A stretch of 64,000 nucleotides of DNA from Ligula intestinalis (Eukaryota > Platyhelminthes > Cestoda > Diphyllobothriidea > Diphyllobothriidae), in contig JAYGXS010000009.1 in assembly GCA_036362985.1 (NCBI GenBank), forward strand, positions 17,125,800 through 17,189,799. Direction: 5' to 3'. The notes beneath the pieces are model-generated. The model ran no database searches. It worked only from the letters and a program-made list of their open reading frames with translations, and was not told where the DNA came from. Of the stretch, positions 44,000 through 55,008 are shown piece after piece. A program made the translations under genes and the position numbers. Every line of letters begins with the position of its first letter. The first letter of the stretch is position 1.

Positions 44000-45300
44000 G
44001 CTCGAGAGCGAGTACCAAGCTACAACACATAGGAACGAGGGATATCGTTGCGAGGCCACCCGCCAGCGTGTATATTACCTTGTCTGTGGGAGGCAGTGCA
44101 AGTCTTACGTCTTCCTATGATCCGAACCTTTTTCAAGGGCAATAGTAGCTTACGTAGTTCTTCTCATATACCTCTTGTCCTAACATTTTGTCCTATGAAA
44201 ATGGTGGTTAAAGGGGAGTTAGGGCGGGAAAAATGGGATATGCAACGAAGAAAATTTTTAGAAGTAAGTTTCAAGCGAAAAGTGTAGTCAAAGTTGTGTC
44301 CGCAGCCGCTGGGAGTAAGTTATTTCATATTAAATTGAAGGTGTGCACGGTGTTTTGCACCGCGAACTATATTAATCTAAGTCCAGAACGGTAAGTTGGA
44401 CCTCAGGTTAGTTGAAGTGCACGACCTCCTAACCACCATTTTTTTTCACGAAGTTCGCGAAACCTGCAACTTGATACTTGGATTTTTCCACAACACGTTA
44501 AAAGATAAGACAGATAAGGAAAATCCACGGATATAAATCAACAACACTCCTAAATGCCATAAAATTAAAATGTATATAGCAGTTATAAAAGTATATTCCA
44601 CTGCGTATCCTAATTCGTCACCCATAAAACCCTATAACAACCGTTTTTGTATGAAACCATGCTGGGAGTGGGGGTGAATTAGGGTGATTACATAAGCAAC
44701 TTTTGCCTTTTAAAGTTTCTTAAACCAAACATCTAAAGTACTGGGAACTCGCGCAATCATAAGAACTCTGATAGTTCCTTAGGCGCTGATAAAGGTTGCA
44801 GTTTTTTCCTTCAGACTTAAAAAAATATACTTCTGAAACGGATAGGTAAACGAACCATAACAAAATGCTTTCTGTGGTATTATGGTCCGAAGAGGACATC
44901 TTACGTTATATTAACAGATAAAAACCTTTTTCATTACTAGACCATGTAGACCAGACTACTCTACCAGCAGTATATACGCTAACGTTGATGCCGAAAATCC
45001 CATAATGGGACGGCAGCCTTTCCGCCTCGATCCTAAGTAGCTTTTTTCTCTGTTCATCGTAGTCAAACCCATAATCTAAAATTTCCTTGCCAACTAGTAA
45101 TAGCTGCGCTTAGCAAAGGGCAACTGTGTTTTATTTTGGTACTTCCCCGTAGCTTATTCCAGATTGGTATAGCGTTTACTGAACAATGGCGACATCTTAC
45201 TTTGTGCGCAAGAGGAAGAACTGAAAAGGCATTTCGGTGACTGGCGCGTCAAGAGTGGTCAAGCTGCCTCAGATCACTAAGAGGATTAAAGGTACGACTG
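44000..45300. other. No gene seen
   Basis: Short frames only. Nothing recognised. Confidence 0.4.
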
Positions 45301-45316
45301 TTTAAAAATTAAAAAT

Positions 45317-46300
45317 TCAAACAGAAAACTTATTCCTTCTACAATCTGTGGAGCCACAATGGATCAAGGTAAGTAAGCTAACAACACTGTTGGTAAGACA
45401 GGTCACGGTGTTCTGAGGAGAAACCTCTTTTAGTAAAGAAAAGCTGGACCAATTATGTTTTCTTCTGTGCACCAGCGCGGTGAGGGCTAAATAGAAACAA
45501 GCAGCATTTCGAACGAGGTCAAACGTATGTTTAAAGGTGCTTCTCATACTAATTATTTTAAAATGTTTGAGAATAAATCCGATAGTTTGGCATGCTTTCA
45601 AGACAATCAGGACGCAGTTCTCTGACAGACAAAAACTATGGGAATGTGGTATGCCCAAATCCTGAACATATCCGGGCACATTTAGGTCGTGACCGTCTAT
45701 GCTTAGTTCAGGCTGATGATAGTCGTCAGTAACTATAACGAAGCATTTGTGCCAAGAAAAGGAAAGGCACCATGCGCAGCACCACTGGGCAAAGGCCTGA
45801 AGATCCTTTTAATGAGCTTAAGCACGACGTTGCGATCTGTCGATTTATATCGATCAGCAACTTTTAAATCATCATCAGCGCGCATAAAGGGCCTTCCATA
45901 CTGAAAACAATCAGGAACGTCGTTGACAAAAAGGCAACATAAGAGTGAGCCAAGTATGCTGCGTTAAAAAACTCCACCCCTCACATGTGTGGGATTGGAA
46001 ATTTTAACTTGTTGTGTGCGATCAAGCGGAAAGAGACAAGTTTCAGGAGGAGAAGCAGGAGAACCAGGTCAACAGGATCAAAAACCTTATTGAAATCGAA
46101 ATAGATAATGTTAAGCGTGAAACCTCTGTTTTTCAGCCAGTCGTAATGTGCCAACCGTGGAATTGGAGTGTAATTGCATGCGACGTAAAAACTAACGCTC
46201 CAAGAGATTGCATCGGTGCTGCCGATTTGACCGAACCGCACTGCTTTTTCAGGACGACTTGCATGATAATTAGTCGAGTGGGCAGGCAACACCCTCGCTG
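45317..46300 (-). pseudogene. CR1/jockey-like RT relic
   Basis: Minus strand from 46290: GFTLNIIYFDFNKVFDPVD (RT motif A region, about 46080-46130), LLCCLFVNDVPDCFQYG and RADDDLKV (motif C region, about 45870-45930), then IDGHDLNVPGYVQDLGI, CVLIVLKACQTIGFILKHF and FKHTFDLVRN (45317-45679). The order is that of the RT palm and following connection in CR1-type elements. Frameshifts separate the parts, and the catalytic box is altered. Confidence 0.7.
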
Positions 46301-46661
46301 TTGGCAGGGCAGAGAGAGAGAGAGCAAGTGATTAACGCTGAGGTCACCGGCGTTTGGCCTGTCGCACTGTTGATCAGGTCAAACGCAACAGCTGACTTTT
46401 CCCACTGACGACTTCCGGCATCTACAAACCTGTGCACTGGTGAAGGCGGGCAGGCGACCCCAGTCTAACGCTGCATGTCGACAGTAGCAGATAAACCTTC
46501 CCTTTAATTCCCTCCTCGATGTTGAAGCGACCGTCCCTCCCAATAACTCTGCATCATTTTAAGCGCAAATTCCGGTGGATAAAAAAGGCTAAGCTGTCAC
46601 TACTGACCTTGTAATGCTGTGCCCTTTTGCCCAGTCTTGATCTACTGTGGTGTGCATGAAT

Positions 46662-46679
46662 ATATATATATATATATTA
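46662..46679. repeat. TA microsatellite
   Basis: (TA)n, nine units or so. Confidence 0.9.
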
Positions 46680-46719
46680 ACTCAGAAATGTGCGAACACC
46701 GATCATATGGGCTTCTGAA

Positions 46720-46965
46720 CTAAACGAAGTTCGTGTGGTGGTCAGAGGTCCCCAACGGGTGACCACCTGCCAGGCCGATTCCGGCCAAGTCATAATATAT
46801 ATAAATGCCAACACGTAAACTAACAGTCTTATCTCTGAACAGCCAGTTGGTCTTTATTGATGCGTGTAGAGGCATAGTTCCCGTTTCGCCACAGTATACG
46901 AAATCACAGATGTAGCACGGAATCTTGTGGACGAGTCCCCTCCTTGTGGTCTTGTTATGACCCAC
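46720..46965 (-). pseudogene. PLE GIY-YIG start, decayed
   Basis: Minus-strand frame with GLVHKIPCYICDFVYCGETG, the K-I-P-C..C then Y-x-G-E-T-G start of a GIY-YIG tail in another PLE subfamily (Y-I-G-E-T-G type). The rest of the domain is lost. Confidence 0.55.
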
Positions 46966-46969
46966 GTCT

Positions 46970-48280
46970 GGTACTGCTAACTAAGTCAAACGCGAAACCA
47001 AGGAACCCGTAAGAGTGAGACAGAGAGAAGACCAGTTGGCCAGAGAGAGGGAGTTTACTGAGACAAGCACGTTGAAGAAAGTCAGAGCAAGTCATTCCCA
47101 CACAAAGGCTGCATGTACTTAAGCGGGAACGCGAGGCACATAGCTGAGTCAGTCGGCCAATTTGCTATGAGGAAAAGTCGATGGTAACGGCGCGCTCTTG
47201 TGACAGCGGCGTGATCTGCACTCGTGGCCTTTCTATGAGATAAGTAATCACGGGACTAGGCACATTCCAAGCAGGTTTTCAAACTGAGTCCGTACAGTAG
47301 TATTTGATTTGTGCAACACTTATTTGGTGTATCTATCGACGAGTTTAAACACATTTCTTAGATAATAAATTATTTGTCAGGTATTTCTTTTGGGCACCTG
47401 GTTAGAACCATCCATTTCCTATTCACTGGACTCTTGTTTTTTCGTGCATTGGCGCATAAAATCTCTAGGGTATGGACTTCGGAAAAATAACTCAAGCAGG
47501 TAACTTAGTACGGCTTGGTAGCTTTCTTCGTCAAAGCCAGGTTTTTACTTGAAGTAGGACACTTCTGACGGTACTCAACTTCTTAAAGATTAGGCTGTTG
47601 CTCTAATAGTTTGGAATAACTTCTGCTTAGAGTCCTATGCCCACAGATGTGTACAATTTTCGATCAAACTTTCGATCAACGAGAACCTCCAAAATGTGAG
47701 TGCATTAGCAATCTTTTTCTCGAGTTGATTATTTTGCGCAACCTTTCCGGTTTGTCCCAATTAACGAAAACACATGTGTCTTATACATATCCTCCCGATG
47801 ACTTAGGGTAAACCAATGGAAAAGCATGAATATTAAAGAAGCCTGAAAACCCGTCGTCATAAGTGAGTAAATAACAAAAACAGAAAGCACTTCAAACGTG
47901 TTTAAAAAAATATATACTTGCTGAATGGTAGCACCAGTGAGCGGCCGCCGTTTGTGCCATTCCATATTGATTAATTTTCGTCTCTTTGTTTCAGTTGCAC
48001 GCACAAAATAAGGCCGCTATTATTGGCCTCAAACAATGAAATAGGCAATTCCCAAAAAATACAATTTTGCAGATATATCCACAACATAAAAATGGATCTT
48101 CGTAACGCACATCTAAAGTCGCTATTTTATACTGCCAACTTCCGTAGAGTAGGTTTGTTGGCAACCGAGATTCTGAAATGTGTTTTCGATCGGAAAAATA
48201 CCTAACTAGAGTTGTTATATTGATTATCATGTGGCTTAACCTCAAGTTCTTCCGGCCACGTCAGGACATGGACAGTTTCT
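46970..48280. other. No gene seen
   Basis: Nothing recognised. Minus-strand frames at 47729-48004 and 47991-48245 have no known domain. Confidence 0.4.
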
Positions 48281-48299
48281 GCACGAAGCAAATATGGCA

Positions 48300-48339
48300 G
48301 AATTTATTCGATCAAATAAATTTCGTGACGGCTCGTCAG
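48300..48339 (-). ncRNA. Hammerhead-like motif, left outer arm
   Basis: Minus strand: CTGACGA, GCCGTCAC, GAA, a 20-nt near-palindrome (48302-48321), T, CTGC. Mirror image of 49558-49600. Confidence 0.5.
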
Positions 48340-48699
48340 CTGCGGCCCGTCTTTGCATGAATGAATAACAAGTGGGTTACAGCACAATTTGAATATCAAC
48401 AAAATCGATAAATGCAAGGTCAAATTTACGCGTAAGCGAACATTCATATTGTCAACGTAACTTGGGAAAGGGCGGAAATTAAGGGGGGGGGGAAACAACA
48501 CAAAAACAAACAAAATGTGACTAAATGTAGGCCTATGGACCCCAAGGCAGCTGTAGGTTAGCCACATGTTCTAATTGCTTACATAGGTCGGGTTTCTCCC
48601 GCCGTATGTAGGCTGCTTCCATGTAGCGTAATGTCCGGTTTGTTCGTGCTCGAACAAGAACTGGGAAAGATTTTTTCGGATCGACAGAGTGACCACTGT

Positions 48700-49023
48700 C
48701 CAAACTGCGTCTATGAATTTACATGCACTTGCGGATGCAAGTACATCGGGCGAACGCAAAGGCAATTGGCGACCAGGGCAGCTGAACATTTACCCTCTTG
48801 GCTTTTTAAACAGGAAAACAAAGTACCTCGGTCCTCTATTACAAACCATCTATTGGACAGTGGTCACTCTGTCGATCCGAAAAAATCTTTCCGATTTCTT
48901 GTTCGAGCACGAACAAACCGGACATTACGCTACATGGAAGCAGCCTACATACGACGGGAAAAACCCGACTTATGTAAGCAATTAGAACATGTGGCTAACC
49001 TACAGCTGCTTTGGGGTCCATAG
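48700..49023 (+). CDS. PLE GIY-YIG domain, intact frame
   Basis: About 107 codons, open to a stop at 49021-49023: CVYEFTCTCGCKYIGRTQRQ (nuclease core Y-I-G-R-T with upstream Cys pair), RAAEHLPSWLFKQENK, SSITNHLLDSGHSVD, and a C-terminal RTNRTLRYMEAAYIRREKPD. The Arg after the core and the Glu of YMEAAYI are where catalytic residues are expected. The frame extends 5' to 48631 only through reversed repeat sequence, so the real start is lost. No RT is attached. Fragment of a recently active element. Confidence 0.75.
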   Translation, partial: PNCVYEFTCTCGCKYIGRTQRQLATRAAEHLPSWLFKQENKVPRSSITNHLLDSGHSVDPKKSFRFLVRARTNRTLRYMEAAYIRREKPDLCKQLEHVANLQLLWGP

Positions 49024-49068
49024 GCCTACATTTAGTCACCTTTTGAGGAAGTCAAGTTAAGCGAACGA

Positions 49069-49093
49069 ACGTTTTCGATTAATTCATCATCAG
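49069..49093 (-). ncRNA. Hammerhead-like motif in right-only segment
   Basis: Minus strand: CTGATGA, TGAATTAATC, GAA, palindromic AACGTT, C. It is antisense to the GIY-YIG frame, unlike the outer-arm motifs, and absent from the left half. Stem II is weak. Confidence 0.4.
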
Positions 49094-49139
49094 GCAATAC
49101 AGTAATATAAGGGAGGGTAGAGTTAACGAAAATTGTTAG

Positions 49140-49280
49140 GCAAACCAATCAGTAGTAACAAGGGGGGAGAGGGGGGAGAGGTGTCAAAGGATCAAAGGGG
49201 GATCAAGGGGCTCAGATTCTAGTCTTAATTGGGGACAGAAAAATAGGGTGGGGGGAGAGGGGAAAGGGAAGGTGTCAGAC
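49140..49280 (+). repeat. G-run cluster
   Basis: Repeated runs of 4-7 G (AAGGGGGGAGAGGGGGGAGAGG and later blocks). Four or more runs are close enough for a G-quadruplex on the + strand or its RNA. Lies between the nuclease frame and the outer arm. Confidence 0.6.
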
Positions 49281-49557
49281 AATTAGTTCATGTCCGACAA
49301 TTAGTTCATGTCATCCAGTGGTCCTCGTCTCGGGTTTTTTTTTGTTTTGGGTTGTGTGAGGACGCAAGGTGTCAACGTCTTGTTTGTTTTTGTGTTGTTT
49401 CCCCCCCCCCCTTCTAAATTTCCGCCCTTTCCCAAGTTACGTTGACAATATGAATGTTCGCTTACGCGTAAATTTGACCTTGCATTTATCGATTTTGTTG
49501 ATGTTCAAATTGTGCTGTAACCCACTTGTTATTCATTCATGCAAAGACGGGCCGCAG

Positions 49558-49600
49558 CTGACGAGCCGTCACGAAATTTATTTGATCGAATAAATTCTGC
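49558..49600 (+). ncRNA. Hammerhead-like motif, right outer arm
   Basis: CTGACGA (49558-49564), GCCGTCAC, GAA (49573-49575), a 20-nt palindrome with one mismatch pair around GATC (49576-49595), T as cleavage base, CTGC. CTGC pairs perfectly with GCAG just before the core. Same element position as 37832. Stem II is short and weak. Confidence 0.55.
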
Positions 49601-49619
49601 CATATTTGCTTGCTTCAAA

Positions 49620-50840
49620 TTTCTTTCTGGGAAAAGATGTTTCACAAGTTTCTGAACGCTCACATAAAGCGTACTCTTTAAAAATGGCTGCGGAAATAGT
49701 ATGCATAGCTCACCTTGGCTTGCTTAAGCATTATAAACTCAATCATATTCTATAGAAAAAATAGACAAAATATTCCTTCTTGTTCTCGCTAGCAGTGCAT
49801 TGTGCTCTTGAAGAAAAGTGATGCTTTGGTTTCAAAATTACTGCAATTGTAAGATTTTAAGACGTCGAAATGTTCCTTCATAATACTTCATATCCATCAA
49901 TTTATTATTAACCCAATGCAGAACTGTATGATTACCATTTAATTTCTTCTTCCAAGCGACTTTTCTTAAACAAAATGTGTACAGCACACATTTTGGAAAC
50001 GTTGAATTCAAATGTAGCAGCAAGTAATTTTGCAAACAATTTGGCAATTTGAAAATTTGAAAGATAACTTTATTCAAATATAAACTTTGCCGAAAACTTA
50101 ATGTGCTACCAAACAATGCAGTTGTCTTCTCTAAAATATATTTGAAGTTAAAGGGCAGATAAAATCAGTAAAAAGAAGTCATACTATTTAATTAGCCAGC
50201 TTTTTTAACAGAGTCTGCTTTTTGTAGGCAATCAGAAAGAAACGTGTCTAAAAGCTGGCACCCTGACGTGACTGAAATTTATCGGAATTTGGTTTCATGA
50301 TAAACAATTGTACAAACCTGCTCACCAAATATGTTCAAATCGAGACTAATTTTAGAATTTCGATTGATATTTCATAAAATGGGCAGTCTACTGTAATTCC
50401 TAAGGTAAGACGGACCTGAGGGTTTGAAAACAATTTTTACAGCTCTACAAACCATTGGTCATGGTAGACGATGGCCGCATACACTATCCTGCTAAAATGA
50501 TGTGTTGGTTGTCGTAGTACAGGGATAAAGCCATTCTGTGGTATCTTGAGGTAAATTTTGCACCCCTTTGATGTGACCACATGAATCTAGATCATGGCCT
50601 CCCGGACAGTAAATTTGTATCCATAGAGGTGGGTTTTCTGGACTGTATTTCATTCTAGTGTTTCTACTTTCCTGAAGATAATGTTCTAACATGAAAACAT
50701 CATTACTTAGTTAAACATTCAACTTGTGTTCATTCCCAAGGGCATGGAAGACTTTTGCCTTCTGACGTCCCTACTGATATTCCGAGAGTAGCAATGGGCA
50801 TCAAAGGTTGAAGTGGAATGCCAATACTCAGTGTTCGTTT
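49620..50840. other. No gene seen
   Basis: AT-rich, short frames only. Nothing recognised. Confidence 0.4.
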
Positions 50841-50849
50841 ATTCATTGA

Positions 50850-51125
50850 TACTCATTGATGGTCATTCACCCGACGGCTAACGAAACTCATCTGTCTCGC
50901 TCTGCCTTAAGCCTCGCCAGAGGTCCTGGCATCCGTAACAGCTAGTAGGATAGGCAGATAGTATTGTCGGCGAAGACGAGGGAGACTGAAATGGCCATTT
51001 CTGGCTTATTAGTCATCATCTGTCAGCCAGTCATACCCAGACCCAAGTGGCGTCCCACCCGAGCCTCGAACTCGCAACCTATTTGGTCAGAGTCAAACGC
51101 CCTAACCACGAGCTCGTTGCCTGGT
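50850..51125 (-). repeat. tRNA-headed SINE, most complete copy
   Basis: Read on the minus strand: GGCAACGAGCTCGTGGTTAG (box A region TGGTTAGGGCG), GAGTTCGAGGCTCG (box B), then CTGGCTGACAGATGATGACT, AGCCAGAAATGGCC, a middle CTATCTGCCTATCC, and the 3' part GCAGAGCGAGACAGATGAG with GAATGACCATCAATGAG. A transposed pol III-type SINE; copies or parts at 1, 9890, 14080, 14330, 38085, 43825, 59700 and 63520. Its partner element is not identified. Confidence 0.8.
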
Positions 51126-51129
51126 TCAT

Positions 51130-52340
51130 TTATTCCGCATTGAATCATTCAAAAGTTTGCAGGCGTTCCTTCAAACAATATGAAAGGTAAGCCTTTAAAT
51201 GGCTGAGATGCAAATCATGTGGTTTTCAATTAAGCCAATGCCTTGAGTTGCCTGCCGTTGGTCGAACTTCTAAGTATCCGTTAGAATGTTATGGCAATAT
51301 CCCCTGTGAGTATGGCAATACTCGTGAGCTTCGGCTGCCTATGATACGTGTGTTTCCTCACTAGTATGCAGTTTTGTTTCTAGGACGTTCTAACACGTCC
51401 TAAAAAATGGACTTTAGTCCCAAGCATTCACTAAGTTGATGGAATTCGTCAGCCAACGTTATTAAGAAGTTGAAAGCCCACAGCGTTTGGACTGAAGATA
51501 AGTTTGTGTTGGCAGGCCCTCCATGAAAATGCTAGAAGTCACCCCGCAGAACACTGAACCCATTGAACATTCAGTCAATATTACTGTATGTGGAATTTTC
51601 CGAATTCTCAGCACAAGATTATAACCTAAAGTGCCTTCTTTAAGGGATTCCCTTTTAATTAGCACTGTTTGCAATATTGTTCGTTTGGATGACCATTCAG
51701 TATTCACTATTTCTTGACCATCCTTTTGACAATTATCTTATAGTTAATATCTCACTAAATGTAAACCAAAATTCCAAAATGTGCTTTTAATTTGAAGATA
51801 TTACTTTAATATGGCTGTTAGATTAATTATTGTGTAACAACATACCCAGGTGCTTTAGTCACGTCGGGATGCCAGCTTTTGAGAGAGCTGTTTCATGACC
51901 TTCCTCAAAAGCTGCCCTAATAAATAAACACATGGTTTACGTAAACCATACATGTAAATGTTCTTTCTTGTCCTAAATTTCGTAATATAGTACGCTTTTC
52001 TGAAATTTTCTACTCGAACAAATAGTGTTATTCGGGGTCAATAAATATCTCTAACTGTGCCGTTTTTAAGACCGTGAAATATCCATTTATAAAGTATCTT
52101 ATCTGTGCATTTCGTAATATTACCTAGAAATGATGTAAAATGAAACGCATCCACTGCAAAGTATGATGAGCTCATGCGACTTCTTCCGAATATCTTAGCG
52201 AAATGTGTGAAGAATGTGTGTATAGGTGGACTACATATATAAAGCACATAAATTGGAAGCCCTCAACACATGTCTAACAGCAGGCCAAGATAAAAATTAT
52301 CCGACAATTGAAAAGGTGATAGTGCTAAAAATTCGATTCC
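51130..52340. other. No gene; 10-bp hairpin at 51873-51913
   Basis: No coding recognised. AGCTTTTGAG and CTCAAAAGCT form a perfect 10-bp stem with a loop of about 20 bases around 51873-51913, followed by the palindrome GTTTACGTAAAC near 51936-51947. Possibly the end of another decayed element. Confidence 0.4.
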
Positions 52341-52397
52341 TGGGTGGTAGATCAGAAGAAAGAGGAGCGTTCACCGGGAAAAGTTTATTATAAGCCT

Positions 52398-52434
52398 GAC
52401 GTTTTGGGTAGTGGTCTCGTCCACCCATCTTCAG
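52398..52434 (-). ncRNA. Hammerhead motif, left arm
   Basis: Minus strand: CTGAAGA, T, stem II (GGGTGG/CTACCC, one wobble), AAA in place of GAA, palindromic ACGT, C. The conserved G is lost, so activity is doubtful. Confidence 0.55.
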
Positions 52435-52790
52435 AGAATGGATACATTGGCTCAACGTCCTCGTCTTTACGCCGTCCTTTCTTGCGTGTGCCTTTTCGAC
52501 CAATCATGTTTGAGCCACTCTGTGTGTCTCTGGCTGCGTCCTCAGTCTCCTCGTCATTTGGCCTCCTGCAGCGGCCAACGTGCTTATTCCGACCACCAGT
52601 CATGGTGTCACAAAGGGCCACGGGACGAACACACAAGAGGGCGACACGGTGACAGACAGGAGCCCGAGAGAGGAGGAGACTGAGGACGCGACCAGAGACA
52701 CACAGAGTGGCTCAAACGTGATTGGTCGAACAGGCACACGAAAGAAAGGACGGCAAAAGGATGGGGGCTTTGAGCCAGAGTATCCATTCT

Positions 52791-52827
52791 CTGAAGATGG
52801 GTAGACGAGACCACTACCCGAAACGTC
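52791..52827 (+). ncRNA. Hammerhead ribozyme motif, right arm (intact core)
   Basis: CTGAAGA, T, six-pair stem II (GGGTAG with CTACCC, loop of nine), GAA, palindromic ACGT, C at 52827. AGG after the site can pair with TCT before the core. All core bases of a minimal hammerhead are present. The best candidate in the window with 5452 and 55009. Confidence 0.7.
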
Positions 52828-53039
52828 AGGCTTATAATAAAATTCTCCCGGTGAACGCTCCTCGTTCTTCTAATTGAAAATGTATTTTAAAAACCGCGCG
52901 AAACGCTCTCTTCAAGGCATACAAACCTAGGAAATGGCTACAAACAAGAATATTTTCATGCATCTTTCCTATAAAACTTATTTGAATTTATCCAGACCTC
53001 TAAAATAAGTGAGAAAAATCATACTGCTTAAACACAGAA

Positions 53040-53130
53040 GACGAAGAAGTGATCGGTGGAACATGGCAACTTCTAGCCTGACGTTTCCGCTTGCTTTCGA
53101 ACCCGTAAGCAGAGAAACCTAGGCAGCCCG
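53040..53130 (-). repeat. Decayed hammerhead-type repeat
   Basis: The minus strand has CTGCTTA where CTGANGA is expected, a possible stem, then GGAAACGTCAGG. The 3' half is as in other PLE ends. Dead copy. Confidence 0.4.
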
Positions 53131-53559
53131 TGTTTTACGAACTTCACTGTTTACGGACGACCAGAAAGAGTCTCGTTCAACAGCCGGTCTCCTGACGCGA
53201 TGGATATATCTTGAGAGTAGGCTACACAGGCATTAATATTCCAGCCCTACTTAAGTAATTTTTTTTTCGAAGTCAAAACGCCTTTGAGAATTTTAGTTAA
53301 CATTTTATGAGCTATCTAATTTAAAGTAATTTCCGCTGGCCTCTTTGGGCGCTCTAGGAACAAGCGTATCCATTCACAGGAACTTAAAAACCCGAAAAGC
53401 AGTGTACTTCGTCTGAAAAACACAACTGCCTTCTCCGAGTTTCGAATGGCATTAGCCGCATCCTCCCCGTGTTCGACGAAGCAGTGTGTGCACCTGTTTT
53501 TTTGCCAGCCGGTCGATTCGTGTAGAGGCTTGCGGCGCAAACGGTGACTAGCACGGCAG

Positions 53560-53800
53560 CACGCGTGGCCATCGCTGCCGGTCGTATTGACGGCTGCACC
53601 TGTTGCAAATGCGGCATCTGCGACTGTGATTGGTCAACTTGAGATTGTCCAATCAGAGATACAGCCACCCACCCAGCTGGCTCGGCTCGCCGTTAAACCG
53701 TATTGTGTAGCAGCAACAGTAAACGGAAATCTTCCAACAGGGACGACACCAGTTGCTGCTATCTGCGGTGAGTTGACCAATCGCAATTTGCGATACCTAC
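53560..53800. promoter_or_regulatory. GC-rich segment with CCAAT boxes
   Basis: GATTGGTCAAC, GTCCAATCAGAG and GACCAATCGC within 160 bases, in moderately GC-rich DNA. CCAAT elements cluster in promoters, but no exon that I recognise follows. Weak. Confidence 0.2.
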
Positions 53801-53819
53801 TTCGACCTTGTGTCTAATG

Positions 53820-54630
53820 GTTCCTCTTCTGCATACAAGTATGTCCACAATGAAATGTTTGTTTAAGTCCACTGACTTAAACCCCTAGCACATCGTTGCA
53901 TCAGTAATTATATGGATTCTCCAACCTTATTGGTAAAAACATTATTGGAATGCATTTATTGATAATAATTCCTCTTAAAGCCGAAGCACTGGGGATTTTT
54001 ATGCTGCTCAAGCAATAGCGTAAGTCAAATTAGAAAGGTCTTGATGGCCGGTTATTCAACTGTCGTTTTTGCTTTTTATAAACACTTCACATCAGCCGAG
54101 GACTTTTCTCTTTTTACTGGTCTGATGAATGAGCTGAACTTGTAATTGTTGGTAATTGAGTGAAAATTTTCATGTTGTTTCAAATACCTACTGTGTCCCC
54201 GAGTGGACACAGTAATCATAGTCCACTAGTCAAGTAGGTAGATAAAGCTGTTACAAACTTACAAGGTTTCTATCACCTGTGCTGCTTTAACTACAGCGAC
54301 CATGGCATCGGGTAGTTTCTAATGCTGGTATTTTCACGGCAATATTAAATGTCTACTGATAAATGTTGTGTACTTTAATTTTGTATGCTTAGCCTAAAAG
54401 AGAGTATTTTTAACGTCTCCATTATGCAATGCGTATTGTCAGTATGCCGTAGATCAGAGAAAAATAATCTGTAAACCCCTGATCAGCTTTCTGCCGGTCA
54501 CAGGAGTTGCACAATAACGCCCTATTTGCAAGTTAGCAACGGAAACACAACTGATAACATATTTTAGTAAATCGTAGAAAGAACGATACCGACCAAAAAC
54601 CAAGACATTCGACCTATATTCCTAGCCACT
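53820..54630. other. No gene seen
   Basis: Nothing recognised. CTACTGTGTCC and GGACACAGTA near 54190-54212 form a 10-bp hairpin stem. Confidence 0.4.
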
Positions 54631-54639
54631 CTGCGGGGC

Positions 54640-54760
54640 TCGGGAATGAGCCAAGAAGTTTATTCATCGGACATTCCGGATCCCGTCGCGGATCCATAAT
54701 CAGAGGCTGTAGCAGAAACAGATAATTCTAGCACAGGGAATTTCAGTATTTATATGATAG
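54640..54760 (-). repeat. Decayed hammerhead-type repeat
   Basis: Minus strand: CTGATTA, T, GGATCC/GGATCC stem, GGAATGTC. One core base and the GAA are altered. It pairs with the repeat at 9555-9640. Confidence 0.45.
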
Positions 54761-55008
54761 GTCCCTTCTGCTACTGTATACCTATGATAATTAATAGCCC
54801 CCCCTTACTGAAGATGGTTGCCTGCTTGTTCGCAACTTGCTCGATGGCCGGCTTTGGGGTCGTGACCTACTGAACTTGAATCACCCCTGCTGGATGTGGA
54901 CGTGACGACTGATCGGCTATCTGGCTCACCGAGTTCTCCTTCCTGGATTAGTTAGGCGGTCAATGTTATGCAAAAAAGAAGATCTTCGATAAATCGAGTT
55001 GTACTCGT

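Larger units (their letters stand above)
48285..49613 (+). mobile_element. Young palindromic PLE locus
   Basis: Two nested inverted repeats. Outer arms 48285-48517 and 49382-49613 are nearly identical; I see only single changes over most of the length. Inner arms 48519-48705 and 48848-49037 differ at a few sites. The unique centre starts a GIY-YIG domain that runs + into the right inner arm (to 49023). The left half is therefore a reversed copy of the right half lacking 49038-49381. Hammerhead motifs sit in both outer arms, pointing outward, and a third in the right-only segment. Confidence 0.85.
52355..52872. mobile_element. Palindromic ribozyme element, no ORF
   Basis: Arms of about 205 bp (52355-52560 and 52668-52872) are inverted copies around a 110-bp centre. 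Shared words: CGTTCACCGGGA/TCCCGGTGAACG, CCACTCTGTGTGTCTCTGG and its reverse. Each arm holds a hammerhead, reading outward. No protein is encoded. A decayed single arm lies at 28585-28830. It looks like a non-autonomous relative of the PLE loci, or a paired set of PLE end repeats. Confidence 0.8.

Noticed and set aside
46014..46331. 105-codon + frame
   Set aside because: Antisense of the CR1-like RT relic on the minus strand.
51060..51125. Functional tRNA gene
   Set aside because: Box A and B are present but the cloverleaf is poor and the sequence continues into a SINE body repeated elsewhere.
54120..54145. CTGATGAATGAGCTGAAC as a hammerhead
   Set aside because: GAAC instead of GAAA, no stem II pairing and no palindrome.
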